DNA of 64,000 bases from Allium sativum (taxonomy: Eukaryota; Streptophyta; Magnoliopsida; Asparagales; Amaryllidaceae). The DNA lies in NCBI GenBank assembly GCA_030737875.1, contig CM060922.1:322991956-323055955 (forward strand). The letters run 5' to 3'. Position numbers and translations under genes: made by a program. A model generated the notes under the pieces. That model did no database searches. It was not told the origin of the DNA and worked only from the letters and a program-made list of their open reading frames with translations. Below are positions 11,682 through 24,660 of the stretch, one piece after another. The number at the start of each line of letters is the position of its first letter. Position 1 is the stretch's first letter.

Positions 11682-13108
11682 TGTAACACCCCTTTTTTAC
11701 AACACTAAAAGAGGATAAATTAAATAATAATTAATTTAATATTCGGAACTAAAGGGAAACGGACTGCGCCATTGTGTCCGTCTCGAAATTCTGGTCAAGA
11801 TAGACATTTGGTTTGCTTAAAACAGACATTGTATGAAAAAGTTATGAGGATTTTAAGTTTGTATACGTGCAGTAGAATTATATATATACATATGAGTCAG
11901 ATATGAGTCAGAATTTATCCATAAAAGGGTGCAAAAATCAAAAATTCATAAGGCGGCAAATTTCCCGCTCTAGGGGGTCGATCCCCAAGGGGGTGTCAAC
12001 ACCGGGGTCGACCCCCTATAGGGGTGTCAACACCAGGCTCAACCCTCCACAGGGGTGTTGACACCCCTAGGGCTAACGTGGCAGTCGGCTTTTGGAGGTT
12101 GGCAGCCATATATATGGGTCCATTTCTCTTGTTTTCTTCATTGGAATTCAATGGAGGCCAAACGCTGCCGGTGTCTAAACTGAACTGGATCCGTTATCTT
12201 CTACAACTATCAGCTTAAGCAAATCAGTTAGAGATTCAAGATCCATTCTTTTTCTACTTTCTAATCCAAACTCTATGAGTTAGCTACTTTTAGATTTATG
12301 TAACAACCTAGAAAATCGGAACTAATTTAAAATTTTCATTTTGGCAAATTAAAATGATTTATTCTAAATAATAACGACTAGAAATTTATTTTGAATAGAA
12401 TTAGAACATATAATTTTATTTAAATCAAAGTTAAAATATAAATATTTATTTTAATTATAAAAGGAATTGGAAATGGCATGGTAATTTGATAGTTCGATTT
12501 CAAATTTCAAATTTCAAATGAATGTACAGGATTGAAAATAAACCAGATTGTTGTGAAACTAGAAGTATTTGAATCTGTTTGAAAATACCTTTCCAATGAA
12601 TGCGAAAAATCCAGATTTCATAACGGGAATAAAAAGTTATGTCCAGTTGAAAATTCAGAATAGTCACTATGGAATTTTATATAAAATGTAGCCCATAAAA
12701 ATAGCAATTTTGCAAACACCTCCGTTTTTTACGAAACCACTTTTGTTGGATCCGGAATGTCAAATTATTACTTGATTCCAATTTTCATAATTTTTGGAAG
12801 CAGTATGTGAGCGTGGTGAATTTAAACGTGTTTGGCAATTTCAATTTCAATTTAATCGACTGGAAAATGACCGTTTTTCAAATAGTCTCCAAATTTGACG
12901 AAATTAGTTTTGTTAGGACTGTATCGTCAAAACATAGCTAGATTTATTTTTCTGGAATTTTTGGAGTCCATATGTGGCCCCGGTAAATTAAAATGTACGT
13001 TAAAATCAATTTTTAACGCTATATTAATTTATATTGTAATTTTAATGAAAACTGATTGAAACGATGAATGGGCTTGTCGGACATATCCCATTGTGTTCGG
13101 AATGAGGG

Positions 13109-13118
13109 TATTTAAATA
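13109..13118 (+). promoter_or_regulatory. TATA-like site upstream of the GC-rich cassette
   Basis: TATTTAAATA lies about 15-20 bp before a block GACAGTCG..GGGTT(C/T)GATTTG(G/A)(A/G)GTT. That block is recognisable in A1, A2 (about 23600), A3 (about 47800) and, on the minus strand, in B and C (about 30500 and 36470). In the other copies the site reads like TA(A/T)TTAGCTA(G/T)G. The conserved position just before the GC-rich cassette suggests the core promoter of the LTR; this is inference. Confidence 0.4.
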
Positions 13119-13264
13119 GGGGTGACAGTCGGTGGGTTCGATTTGGAGTTTGAAATAAAAAGTAACTTTTTGGATTAAAATAATTATAAATTAAATATAA
13201 AAATATATATCTCCCCTAACAACCCCCCCCCCCCCCGGGTCGTTCATTTCAAAGGAGAAAATAA

Positions 13265-13560
13265 AAAAATAAAAAAACCACGAATCCCCTTCGTCGCCGC
13301 TCCTTTTCAGCGCGCCACCGCACTGCTGGCTGTGCCGCCACCCAAGTGGGAGCTGCGCCTCCCTCCTTCAATCAGCCCCTTCCTCCTCCACCCCCTCTCT
13401 CTTCTTCCTCAAACCAAACCGATTAAAACCCCCCTCCGCCCAAATCGAGCTGCAGTGGCCCCACTCCGACCACCAGAAGGCCGTCGTCAACCAGAAGAGA
13501 CCCTCTCGCCACTTGTAGCTCCGGCGCTCCTCCTCCTCCGGCCATGGGGCCCCCTTCTGC
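13265..13560 (+). other. GC-rich cassette in LTR A1
   Basis: About 300 bp rich in C, CpG and CTCC/GCCGCC words stand out in otherwise AT-rich DNA. An open frame of 88 codons starts at 13332 but resembles no known family. It ends in a purine run leading into AT-rich hairpin repeats. At the same relative position A2, A3, B/C and D each carry a different GC-rich segment. It is plausibly a captured 5' exon of a host gene. Confidence 0.55.
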
Positions 13561-13589
13561 AAATAAAAAAAGAAGAGAAAAAAAGGTAC

Positions 13590-13919
13590 GATTTTTAACA
13601 ATGTAAAGGTAGGATTTTTAGCATACAAAGTTGTGCTTTTTAAATGTAAAAAGATTAGATTTTTTATTAGTAAAAAGATTAGATTTTTATTAATAAAAAG
13701 ATTAGATTTTTATTAGTAAAAAGATTAGATTTTTATTAGTAAAAATATTAGATTTTAAAAATAGAAAATAAGAGATTTTTAAAAATGAAAAGGAGCGATT
13801 TTTAAAAACGAAAAGAAGCGATTTTTAAAAATGAAAAGGAATGATTTTCAAAAATATAAAGAAGTGATTTTTGAAAATATAAAGATGTATTTTTATCTAC
13901 CTAGTGTTGACAAAAGAAT

Positions 13920-13959
<40 letters not shown>

Positions 13960-14230
13960 TATATATATATATAAATATGATTTTTATATTTAAAGAAGCA
14001 ATATAAAAATATAATTTTTATACATATAGTACTGATAAAAAAATATGATTTTTAGTCATATAATAATATGATTTTTATATATACCATTTTAGAATAAAAT
14101 TTTGATTTTTATTATATATATAGCGATATAAAGATGTGATCTTTTTTTACATATAGTGAAATAAAATGGGATTTTTTAAATATATAAACATCATATTAAA
14201 AATGTGATTTTTACTATGAACGGCGTGGAA
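13590..14230 (+). repeat. AT-rich hairpin and tandem array in A1
   Basis: Direct repeats of a 22-23-bp unit (TTTTTATTAGTAAAAAGATTAGAT in pieces) run from 13640 to 13760. Units of GATTTTTAAAAATGAAAAGGA follow at about 13785-13880, with an (AT)n run at 13923-13954. After that come ATAAAAATATGATTTTTAT-like palindromes. Each unit can fold into a 6-9-bp A/T hairpin. A2 has the related ATAAAAATGTGATTTTTAT array. Confidence 0.75.
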
Positions 14231-14708
14231 AAGACTGCGTTGGAATTTCAGGCAAATCCAAACGGTTCAGAACTTCAGAAATAAAATTGGAGGAGTGGAT
14301 CCCAAAGGTGAGAACTTCTCACTCTAATTTATTTTCTAGTTAAATATATATATACTAGGATGCAGACGGTGCTTAGTAGCACCCGACACCTTTGTTTGAA
14401 ACCATATTTGTTTGGTTGTTTGGTTGATGGGATTATTTGGTTGAATTTTGTTTGGGAAATGAAGTGAATTGATTAGAATTTGGTTTGTGTATGGCGCAAT
14501 CCATTATTAAGCAAGTGATAAGGCTAGACCTTATTCCGGTTCTAGTATCGTGCCATTATGCTGCCGAAATTTTCTAAAAATATTAGAACAATAAAAATAT
14601 TTCTTATTGTATAAATGAACTATATAAAATATTCATGAGATGAAATAAATATTATATAGTTAAAAATATAATTTTTAACGTGTATACGAATAAAATAAGT
14701 ATCCATTT

Positions 14709-14934
14709 ACAAATCAGACGATTTGTTTATGTGCACACATTTAACTGATACTGAGTGGGACGATATATTTTACACATCGCCCAACTGCACAAATAATAAT
14801 CGGTGTTTGTTGTTGAAAACCCCACACAGGTGTTGGGATGATATTGGACATACACTAGTCCGAATATTTAGTTGTATGTCAATCGATTGGTTCACAGGTT
14901 GTTGTAAGCGTTAAATATTCATATTTAACGCTTA
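14709..14934 (+). other. Cluster of four hairpins in A1
   Basis: The arms are ACAAATC/GATTTGT (14709-14726), CCCAAC/GTTGGG (14780-14837), GACATACA/TGTATGTC (14847-14880) and TAAGCGTTAAATAT/ATATTTAACGCTTA (14905-14934, a 14-bp stem with a 2-base loop). A2 keeps the series at about 24970-25205. There the first stem is longer (AAACAAATC/GATTTGTTT), the third has a G-T pair and the fourth has decayed. The order and spacing are conserved between the two LTR copies. Confidence 0.65.
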
Positions 14935-14999
14935 TGCAGTTGTGTAATGCACTCTGGATGATGGTTGAATGTGTTTGATTATTGTTGTGTACACGTGTG

Positions 15000-17900
15000 T
15001 ATGAAATCCATATAAATAAAATTATATGCTAATTGATTGTGTCTGATTCAAATTCGGAAAGAACGAATATTTTAAATTAATGAATATTTAAAAATGACGA
15101 GTAATGAATATTTTAAAATAATATTCAGTAGTGGATCAAAATATGATTTTGATGTCCGATTTGGGATGGACACGAAAATATTTGAATATATAAAACCGGG
15201 TTGATTAGAATAACGGCATTTAGACATGAACGAAATTTATATCAATTTTATTCGTTTTTATAATGAATATCGAAAAGGAAGTGATTTAAAAATCTAATGT
15301 TTTGAAAATATTATCATTTATATATTAATGATATGGAATATTCAATTTTGATTTAAAATTGAATATGAAGTTGGAATCGTTTTTAAAATGAATTTATAAA
15401 TGATTTATAAAATACGTTTTAAATGGAAATCGACGAAATATATATTATATATATTTAATGGCCTGAATAGAACGCGCCGCGCCGTGGTAGTTCGTGAATT
15501 TCGGCCATTGACTTCGAATTGCATTACGGGAGATCCGACCGTCAGATTCTCCTAAAACCGGAACCGTTGGGTTCATATCGAAAAGAGCATTCCAACGAAT
15601 ATAAAAGATTTGAAATCTAATGGTTGGATTTGGAATTGTGTCCAAATCAAATTTGGAAAAGGTCACTGTAAGTGCAGTTCGATGACCGTTTATAAAAATC
15701 GACTGAAAGGGCCTTAATAAAATTATTAAAAATAAAATCATAAGAAATGATTTGGAAAGAATTGGGATGAAAAATTCCATATTTGAAAAGATAAAAATAT
15801 ATTTTTATCGGGATTAACTAGCTATGAACTAGAATTTTAATCCCATATTTTTAAATAAATAAATTGGATTTGAAATGGTTTTAAAAATAACCAGAATTTC
15901 CAATATATGAATTGGAATGGATTTGAATTGAAATTATATTCGGAATATTTCGATATTGGATTCCGTGATTATACGGGTTTTATGGAGGAGTTTGGAAGAT
16001 ATATGTATTGTTATTCCCAATACGATATTTGTTGATTTCAGAATTTAATATTGAATATAAGCCGATATAATTTCTATTTAGAGCCTTGTATTTAATATTG
16101 AATTGGATTTTGGGTTTGTCGTGAATGATGTCTTCATTAACACTGTTCTTAAACCCAGTTGAGGAAAGAATAAATCTTTTAATTAAGATTTAGTGAAGTT
16201 TTCCAATTAATTAAGATTTAATTGGAATTGAATAAAAGAATTGGATTTTGGGTTTGTCGTGAATGGTGTCTTAAATAACACTGTTCTTAAACCCCGTGTG
16301 AAAAGAATAAATCTTTTAATTAATATTATTAGAGTTTCCAGTTAATTATCATTTAATTGGAATAAAATGGGATGTGAATTGGGTTTATTGTGAACTGTGT
16401 TTTTAACGACATTCATTCTTTAACCCGATTTACAGTGAAATGTGATTTGGAATTTATAAATCTTTTTATTTAGATTTAATGGAAATTTTCCAAAGTAAAG
16501 TTTTCCGATTTAATATATTAAATTGGAATTGAATGGAATTCGATTTGATAATAATCGAAATGAGCTTCTGTGGAGGAATACTGTTAATATATATGGAATT
16601 TAAAAGGCTTTGTCTTTATTCCATTTATATTATTGGTCGGATACGAAAATTGGTATCGATTATATATTGATTTGTTTTTCCATGAAGATTCCATAATTAG
16701 TGGAATGTGATTTGGGTTTATCGTGAACTGTGTTTTAAAAGGCATTAGTTCTTTAACCCAGTTAAAGACAGGATAACATGTCTAACATTGTATTTCGAAC
16801 TGTATGGTTGATCTTTGCTAAATATATATATCTGTTTGGTGGTAAAGTATTTATTCTCTTGCTTAACACCCTTCTCTAAGACGTACGAGCTTAGAGGTTA
16901 TATATCAGCAGAAATCGATAGTACATTGTAGATTGTCGTTGCGACATTTTTGTGTTTCCAAAGTTAAATAATCATTAGTATTGATTTTTGGGAAGATTAA
17001 AACCAAGTGGAGTTTTAATGAATCTTTAATTAGATTGAAAAGAGAAAGTGATAATTTAAATTATCAAATTTGGGAAATGATCGAGAATGGGGTATCACCA
17101 GTTTTACTCCAAGCAATAGTTAAATCTTTAATTAGATTTGAACGTGAAATGGTAATTAAATTTATCGATAACACCGTGGTGTTAGATATGGAGTATTATC
17201 AGTTTTGCTCCATGCGATGAATAGGTTGGGATTGGGAAATAAAACAAATGATTACTTCGGTAAGGTGCGTTAATCCCGACTAGTTTGGAAAACCGTAATA
17301 TGGTTTGAATTGATATCCAAAGGAAGATTAAAGGATAAATTAAAGAATTTATTTTTGATAAAATTAATGGGAACCTTTCCCAGGGAATATGAATATTTAA
17401 ATAAAAAGATATTCAGAATTGGAGTGAGGCGTATGTTGTGTTATATAGCACTTGTTTATAATATACGCGAGTTATTCGGAAAGGTCGGTTTTATACCCAT
17501 TCTGAATAACTAATTCGACGATTAGTCGACGATGAAGACGGTGGTTGAAGACCTGAGGTCTTCACATCGTTTGGATGATTACGTATTGATGTCTTGATTG
17601 GGTTATACACCCAAGACAAGGTAATAAGTGGTGATCGTCCAGACGCACTTGGAGATCGAACGGATATGCGAGGATCTCTCTCCTGTATTGGGCATATGGG
17701 ACGGGAATAAGGTGCCTCCGGTTTTGTTCAGACCCAGAACGAAATAGTAAATGGATATGTGTCTGACATTGGATTTTATTATGTGTTGATTGATCTCTAT
17801 TAAATATATATTTGTTTGGCAGCGGAGAATTTATTCTCTTGCTTAACGCCCTTCTCTGAGACGTACGAGCTCAGAGGTTATCAGTAGACATCAGTCGCAT

Positions 17901-18850
17901 GGCGTGAATTGCTTGTGTGGCATGCTGAGATGCAAATGATCAAGGCTTCTATTGAAAAGCAGAGTCTTGTGGTTGATGATCAAATCAAGGCTTTAATATA
18001 GCATAGCTTTGTGTATAGCATTAATTCGCGGGCCTCACACCTCGGTATGAGTCAAAAACGGGATATGGGACAGGAGGAAGTGCATGACGTTTCTTTCTAG
18101 CTATGGGTGGTGTCATGGTATGGAGCCCAGACATTTATTATTTTTACCTATGTGGTTGTTGGATTGCAAGGCGCCTCAGATATATTGGTTACTACAAAGC
18201 TAATGGATAGATCCTATAGGACCGGGAAAAGTGTGTTCAGGAATAACCAATCCTCAAACGTAAGTGAGGACCAGCCCTGCAAGATCCAGGGTTTGCCCAG
18301 AGTGTGCGGTCCTGAGGCATTTGCTAAAGTGTCTCGAATCGGGCTAGGAGTACATCCCTTGCCTTGACTCATGACGGAAATCCAATTTGCAATACATGAC
18401 ATTTCAGTTTTGATTGTAGAGTCTAGTATCGGCGACATGATATTTGGTACCCATGCCGTCTATGATTGATACATTTACATTTGAAGTTGTTTTATATACT
18501 ATGCACTTATAATAGTATCAAACGATTTGTTTTAAATGTACTAAGCATGTTTGGCTATTATAAGGGAAAACCCTATCCTCCGGCTTGCGTTGCATTGTGT
18601 GATGGGACTTGGGTCTTATAATAGCTTCATTTTTCCAAAAAGCATTGCGCTGTTTATTCTATGCACTGGTATTCTTGGGAGGAAACCCGTTTCATGTTAT
18701 ACGGCGTGGTCCCTTGATTTACCTAACTTTAAAATCAAGCTAATAACTGTTTTAGTTATCACACCAGTCACATGACTGACCTAGAGTTTATTGTTTTAAC
18801 CTAAACTTTGGGTGCCCCTATTTTCCACACGGGCAGCTAATAGTTTTGGT
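15000..18850 (+). other. Central and distal A1 LTR, non-coding
   Basis: There is no supportable gene. The block around 15465-15800 (ATGGCCTGAATAGAACGCG onward) is shared with A2 (25678 on) and, on the opposite strand, with B and C. Between about 16090 and 16790 a unit ending in TTAAACCCAGTT or TTTAACCCGA and starting TTGGGTTTGTCGTGAA recurs four times. A2 and the minus-strand LTRs carry shorter versions. Confidence 0.6.
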
Positions 18851-19156
18851 TTTGCAGATATTATATTCACAGGATCCTGGATTACAACTGGAGCTATATC
18901 CGGAACGCTATGTATCCGTGTATTTCTTTCAGTTGTGTTATGTATTAATTTTCCACTGCATTGTAATTTAAATCTCTGATATTTTTCTGATGTATAATAT
19001 TTATTCATACTCTGTGTATTCTTGTACTCTGATGTAAATTGTTGTAATAAGCAATGAAATGTTCTTCTGTTTGTGTTCTGATTTGTCCGTTTCTCAAAGC
19101 AATCCGTTCGTTCTCTTCTCTTCGGAGCTCGAGAAAGTTCGGGTCATTACAATTTA

Positions 19157-19652
19157 AATGATTAAAAGTAAACGCGATATCATTGTGATTTGGATATATG
19201 CCTGTGATTGAATCATATTGGATCTATCATAATTTGTGAATTTATAATATTCTGTGACTTGGATCTAAATCTTTATCATATCCGATCTATTGGGAATTTT
19301 GAATCTATGACATAACTATGATGTGGATCTTAAATTATTAACATGCTAGATCTTTTTAGATCTAATTTGCTTGTAGTTAGTTTATCATGTCATGCTAGAT
19401 CTACCTTTATAGATCTAATTCGTTTGTGGTTAATTTATCATGTAATGCTAGATCTACCTTTATAGATCTAGTTCGCTTGTGGTTAATTTATCATGTCACA
19501 TTTGTGGATCTTAAACTTTACCTATCATGTGGTGATTAATTTAGATCTATCATTAACTGGAAACATGAATCCTTATTTATTCATGCCTATTATGACATCC
19601 TTGGTATGTTAGATCGAGTTTTATTATCACATGCTCACGAGATCTATTTTTA
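19157..19652 (+). repeat. Middle segment of the Tekay solo LTR
   Basis: Continuation of the Tekay LTR between the A1 and B-C insertions. It contains two to three tandem units of about 62 bp built on TAGATCTA(C/A)(C/T)TTTATAGATCTA and GTGGTTAATTTATCATGT (about 19350-19500). TAGATCTA is itself palindromic. Confidence 0.7.
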
Positions 19653-22179
19653 GCTGTAACGATACGGATTTCTCCCGGACCTAATCGATCGCTAAACCGA
19701 CCAAGACCGTTCGAATCCCACATACGCTAACTCTGGGTATACAACACATCAGAACAAATAACAGAAGACTTCTATAAACACCATAATAATGTTACATCAG
19801 AGTAAGGAATATATCAGAGTATATCGAAATATAATACAGCGGAAGATTAATTTACATCAAATGTAATACATTGCACAACAGAAAATAAATAAAGTAACAC
19901 AGCGGAAGACTATCAATGCTCTGGACACAGCTTTAAGCTTCAATCCAGAATCCTGCTCATATATCTGCAACATAAACTACTCGACTGCCAGTGTGGAAAA
20001 TAAGGGCACCCGAGTTTGCAAGGGAAAAGCAAACTACAGGTCAGTTATGGGACTAGTGTGAGAAACTCTAAACAGTTATAAACTTATGATAAGGCAAATT
20101 ATAGAACCACGCCGCTAACGCGGAACGGGTTTACCACCAAGAATGCCAGTGTATAACCAACAATAAATATAGATATATGGATCTACTATGCATCAATCAA
20201 CATGCAATATCCCAATCTAGCCGTTTAGATTAATCACCACACTTAGATTTGCCAAATCCAATTCAATTTACAGAAATTATTCCTTTGGACTTTATTTCCC
20301 GATTTCATTTCAAATCATTTGAACTACATATCTAACTTTCTATAACAACGTAGATTTCACTTCGGGACCTCAAATCAAATCGTTTGGAACTGTGAATTCC
20401 AAAACATAACAATGTATACAAATAAGTATGCAACCAAATATCGGGCTCCCCCCAGACAAGGCAAAGGGCACGCACCTAAGCAACTCGATATATATATGTG
20501 CACCTCCCACTATGGAGCAGGCTACACCGACGATGCACCTTCCACGCATGGAAGCATGCACCGCCCATCTCACCCATACTTTTAGTCGTCCGGGTTACTC
20601 GAATCTCTAGCCACATACCAAATCATTTCATATCCCGAAGTAGGGAAAATCATTTCAAAACATAATAATCACAAGTACTTTCAAAATATAGTACTTCACA
20701 TCAGCAATTCACACATATGATCAATCACTATTAATCACATAACCTTTGAGCTCGTACGTCTCAAAGAAGGGTGTTAAGCAAGAGAATAAATTCTCCACCA
20801 CCAAACAGATACATCATTAATAACAACTAATCGAATATGTGATGAACTACAATGTAAAACCATAATATATTTCCAAATCGTTTCGAAATCATCGGGTTTT
20901 AGCCCTTAAAATCCTTTCTGTTTTATAAAACATTTTTATAAAATACTCCTTGTCCAAAATCGGGAATACTATTCTTTTCACTTAAGAAAAATATCATTTC
21001 AAAATCATTCATTAAATTTGAAATGAACACTACAACAGCGCTACACATCTCATAGTCAAATCGTGAAGTGTTTGACAAGATGTTAGCATACCAGTATTTC
21101 TACCCAACTCAATACTAAATGGAAAAGCATATCTTGCTCATAAACTGGTCGAGCACAATCCAAACAATCCATCAATCCCAATCAATATCGACAACCAAGT
21201 GTATTTGGTTTAATCACATTTCATATTTTGGTAATTTAATTACCATATATACATTCACAATCTAATTAAAGATTTATTCAAACTCCAATTGGTTTCAATC
21301 TCTAAAATCATTTCTTATTGACTGTTCAATTTTCTGGAAATTAATCCTGCTTTTACTTGGGTTAAAGAACTAATGTCATTTAAACATAGTTCACGGAAAA
21401 CCCAAAATCCCATTTGATATTAAATATAAGGCTCTGAATGGAAAATATATCGGCTTATATTCAATATCAAATTCTGAAATCAACAAATATCGTATTGGAA
21501 TAACGATTTATATATCTTCCAAATTCCTCCATAATATCCGTATAACCACGAAATCCAATATCAAAATATTCCGAAGATGATTTCGATTCAAATCCATTCC
21601 AATTCATATATTGGAAATTCCAGTTATTTTTAAAACCATTTCAAATCCAATTTCTTTTATTTAATAATTATTGGATTAATTTTTCTAGTTCAAAACTAGT
21701 TCATTTCGATAAAAATCTATTTTTATCTTTTCAACCATGGATTTTTTTCATCCCAATTCATTCCAAATCATTTATTATGATTTTACACAAATTATTGATA
21801 TTTTTAATAATTTTATCAAGGCCCGTACAGTCGATTTCCATAAACGGCCATCGAACTGCACTTACAGCGACCTTCTCCAAATTTGATTTGGAAATAATTC
21901 CAAATCTAACCGTTAGATTTCAAATCTCTAATATTCGTTAGAAATCTCTTTTTGATACGAACCCAATGGTTCCGGCTTTAGGAGAATCCGACGGTCGGAT
22001 CTCCCTTAATGTCCGTTCGAAGTCAATGGTCGAAATTAGTGAACTGCCGCAGCGCGGCGCGTTCTATTCAGGCCATTATATATATATATATATATAATAT
22101 TATATATATTTTGTCGATTTCCCTTTAAAATGAATTTTATAAATCTTTTGAAAATGATTTCAATTTCTATTCTGGCTCA

Positions 22180-22470
22180 GGTTCTTCAACTTTTCAGTTT
22201 CTAAGAACTTTCTAATTTTTCAAAAATTTGGCTAACACCCTAAATTTTCAAAAAATTTCACCATAACCTCCTCTGCACGGGAGCACCGGGAAAATCCCGA
22301 AATCGCCATACATGCCTCTCCAATCCAAAAAGAAAAAGAAACAGCCAAGCGGCTAGCTAATCAGCTCATAAAAATCATCATACCCCAAACAAAACAGTAA
22401 ATATGTACCTATTTGTCGGGCATACAATTTTATTCCTCTTCTCTAGCCTCCTTGCTATGACCTGTTCAAT
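22180..22470 (-). other. Internal-domain-like segment inside the B LTR
   Basis: This stretch, from TTCTGGCTCAGGTTCTTCAAC to GCTATGACCTGTTC, closely resembles 41345-41640, which lies in the internal domain of the D element. The C LTR has the same segment at 34066-34360. The B-C internal domain itself lacks it, and the break there is at the word ATTCTGGCT (31380 region). Confidence 0.6.
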
Positions 22471-23689
22471 ATATCGTATATGTATATTTTTATACAACGC
22501 CCATATATTTATTTTCATTCAACACCTTTATATATTCATACAACGCATATATAATTTCACACAATACATATATAAGCCAAACATAATATTATTAGTGAAC
22601 TAATAATATTTCCGTCGCATGACAATTTTATATATTCCATATGTACGCTAAAAATGATAATTTTAGCGAACTAATATTTATTTCAAGGTGTGACTATCTT
22701 ATATACTCATATATGTCTTAAAAATGTTATTTTTAACAAACTAAAATTCATTTCAACATATGACTATTTTTATTACTTCACATACTGTAATAACCCGGAA
22801 ATCTGAGCCAATTTAAAAAATTTATTTTGGCAATTTTAGTGAATTTTGGATATTTAAAATGATTTATTTTAAATAATAATGACGAGAAATTTAAAATGAA
22901 TAGAATTAGAACGTATATATTTAGTTGAATCCTCGTTAGAATATAAATAATTATTATAGATATAAAATGAATTGAAAATGGCGCGGTAGTTTGAAATTTC
23001 GATTTCAAAGTTCAAATGAATGTACAGGATTCAAAATTAACCGGATTTTAGCGAAACCAAAAATATTAGAATCTATTTGAGAATATCTTTCCAACGAATC
23101 CGGGAAATCAAAATTTCATAGCGGGAATCAAAAGATACGTCCAGTTGAAAATTCAGAATAGTCGCTATGGAATTTTGGCCCTTAAAAATGGAAATTTTGC
23201 ATACGACCTCGGTTTTCGACGAACCACTTTTATTGGATCCGTGAAGTCAAATTATTGCTAGGTTTCAAATTTCATAATTTTTGAAGTTAATATGGGAGCG
23301 TGGCAAAGGAAAACGCGTTTGACCAGTTTCAGTTGATTTTAATCGACTGGAAAATGGCCATTTTTCAAACGGTTTCAGAATTTGACGAAATTAGTTTCTT
23401 TAGGACTGTATCGTCAATACGAAGCTAGAAATAATTTTCTGGAATTTTTAGAGTCAGTATGTGACCCTAGTAAATTGAAATGTACGTTTAAAATTCAATA
23501 TAATGATTTAAATTTTAATTTAAACGAAAACTGATCGAAATGGCCGAATTGGCTTACGAAACATATCCCGTTGTGTTCGGAATGGGGGTAATTAGCTAGG
23601 GGCGGCAGTTGTTGAGGTTGAATCGGGGTTCGAAGGAATAAGTTGCTTTTGAAAGTAAACTCCCTCCTCCCTTTCATTCTCGGTCAATG

Positions 23690-24070
23690 GTCATTAAAAA
23701 AACGAAAAGGGGGAAAACCACTGATGCCCTAACCTTGACCCATCGCCCCCTACCAGCCGCCACTCACGTCGGAGGCCCACCGCCACGATCGAAGCTCCTC
23801 CCCAGGCCGCCTCCATCCTCCGCTTTCCCCCTCCTCTTCCTCGCGTTCACCATCCTCGAAAAAGAATCGGGCACCCCATCGAGAGAACGACGCCGCTCCA
23901 GCACCACAGCCCGCCGCCTTCCCCTGCACAGCCTCTCCTCCCCTGTCGCAGCCTCCAGCCACTACTGACCATGCCCCGACGTCCGCAGCAACGAGCGCAG
24001 CAACCGGAAGCTCCTCCAAGACTGTGCAAGAGGAAACCCTAGTGGCGGCAAGTGGATTCAGGCAGAGAAT
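23690..24070 (+). other. GC-rich cassette in LTR A2
   Basis: About 380 bp rich in CCGCC, CTCCTC and CGACG words run from a promoter-like block into ATTTTAGCTTAAC. Frames of 60-93 codons on both strands reflect GC content, not a recognisable protein. The sequence differs from the cassettes of A1, A3, B/C and D, although the flanks align. Confidence 0.55.
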
Positions 24071-24219
24071 GATGCAGTGATTTTTTATTTATTTTAGCTT
24101 AACTAATTTAAGCTAAATACAATGAAAAAAATCAGTTTTAAAAATATGAAGAATAGAAGAGAAAGGCGATTTTTATAGAAATGATTCTAGAATAAAAATG
24201 TGACTTTTACTGCATATAT

Positions 24220-24660
24220 AACAAGTATAAAAAAAATCGATTTATATATATATGAAGTGAAGATAAAAAATTCGATTTTTATATATATGAAGTGAAGATA
24301 AAAGATTTGATTTTTATATATATGAAGTGAACATAAAAATTCGATTTTTATGTACATGCAGCATTATTAAAGATGTGATTTTTATATAGTGGGAATAATA
24401 AAAATGTGATTTTTATATAGTAGGAATAATAAAAATATAATCTTTATTAGGAGAAGAGCGATATAAAAATATAATTTTTATAATGAAGTTAGCGTGGTAA
24501 AAATACAATCTTTATTATATGAACACCGTTATAAAAATAGAATTTTCATCTATATAGTAGCGGTATAAAAATGTGATTTTTATCCATGTTGCCATATAAA
24601 AATGTGATTTTTATATACATAGCAACAATATAAAAATGCGATTTTTATATATGTAGTGGA
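24220..24660 (+). repeat. ATAAAAATGTGATTTTTAT hairpin array in A2
   Basis: At least ten units of 25-45 bp each carry a palindrome such as ATATAAAAATGTGATTTTTAT. The loop varies (TGTG, TGCG, TATA, ATTCG). Several units have changes on both arms that keep the pairing. The array lies between the GC-rich cassette and the GAACTCCTCAC site. Confidence 0.75.

Larger units (their letters stand above)
12299..19151 (+). mobile_element. A1: solo giant LTR (6,853 bp)
   Basis: It starts TGTAACAACC and ends GGTCATTACA with a perfect 5-bp duplication ATTTA (12294-12298 and 19152-19156), inside the Tekay solo LTR. No primer binding site, polypurine tract or protein domain is found between the ends, so it is a solo LTR. 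It aligns along most of its length with A2 (22786-28820). Its first ~1 kb aligns with the B and C LTRs and with A3. In order it holds a TATA-like promoter region, a GC-rich cassette, AT-rich hairpin arrays, a splice-donor-like site (14308), a hairpin cluster, GGGTTT-flanked repeats, an acceptor-like TTTTGCAG (18857) and a poly(A)-signal region near 19046. Confidence 0.9.

Noticed and set aside
23687..24029. Frames of 60-93 codons on both strands of the A2 cassette
   Set aside because: Open on both strands because of GC content; not shared with other cassettes.
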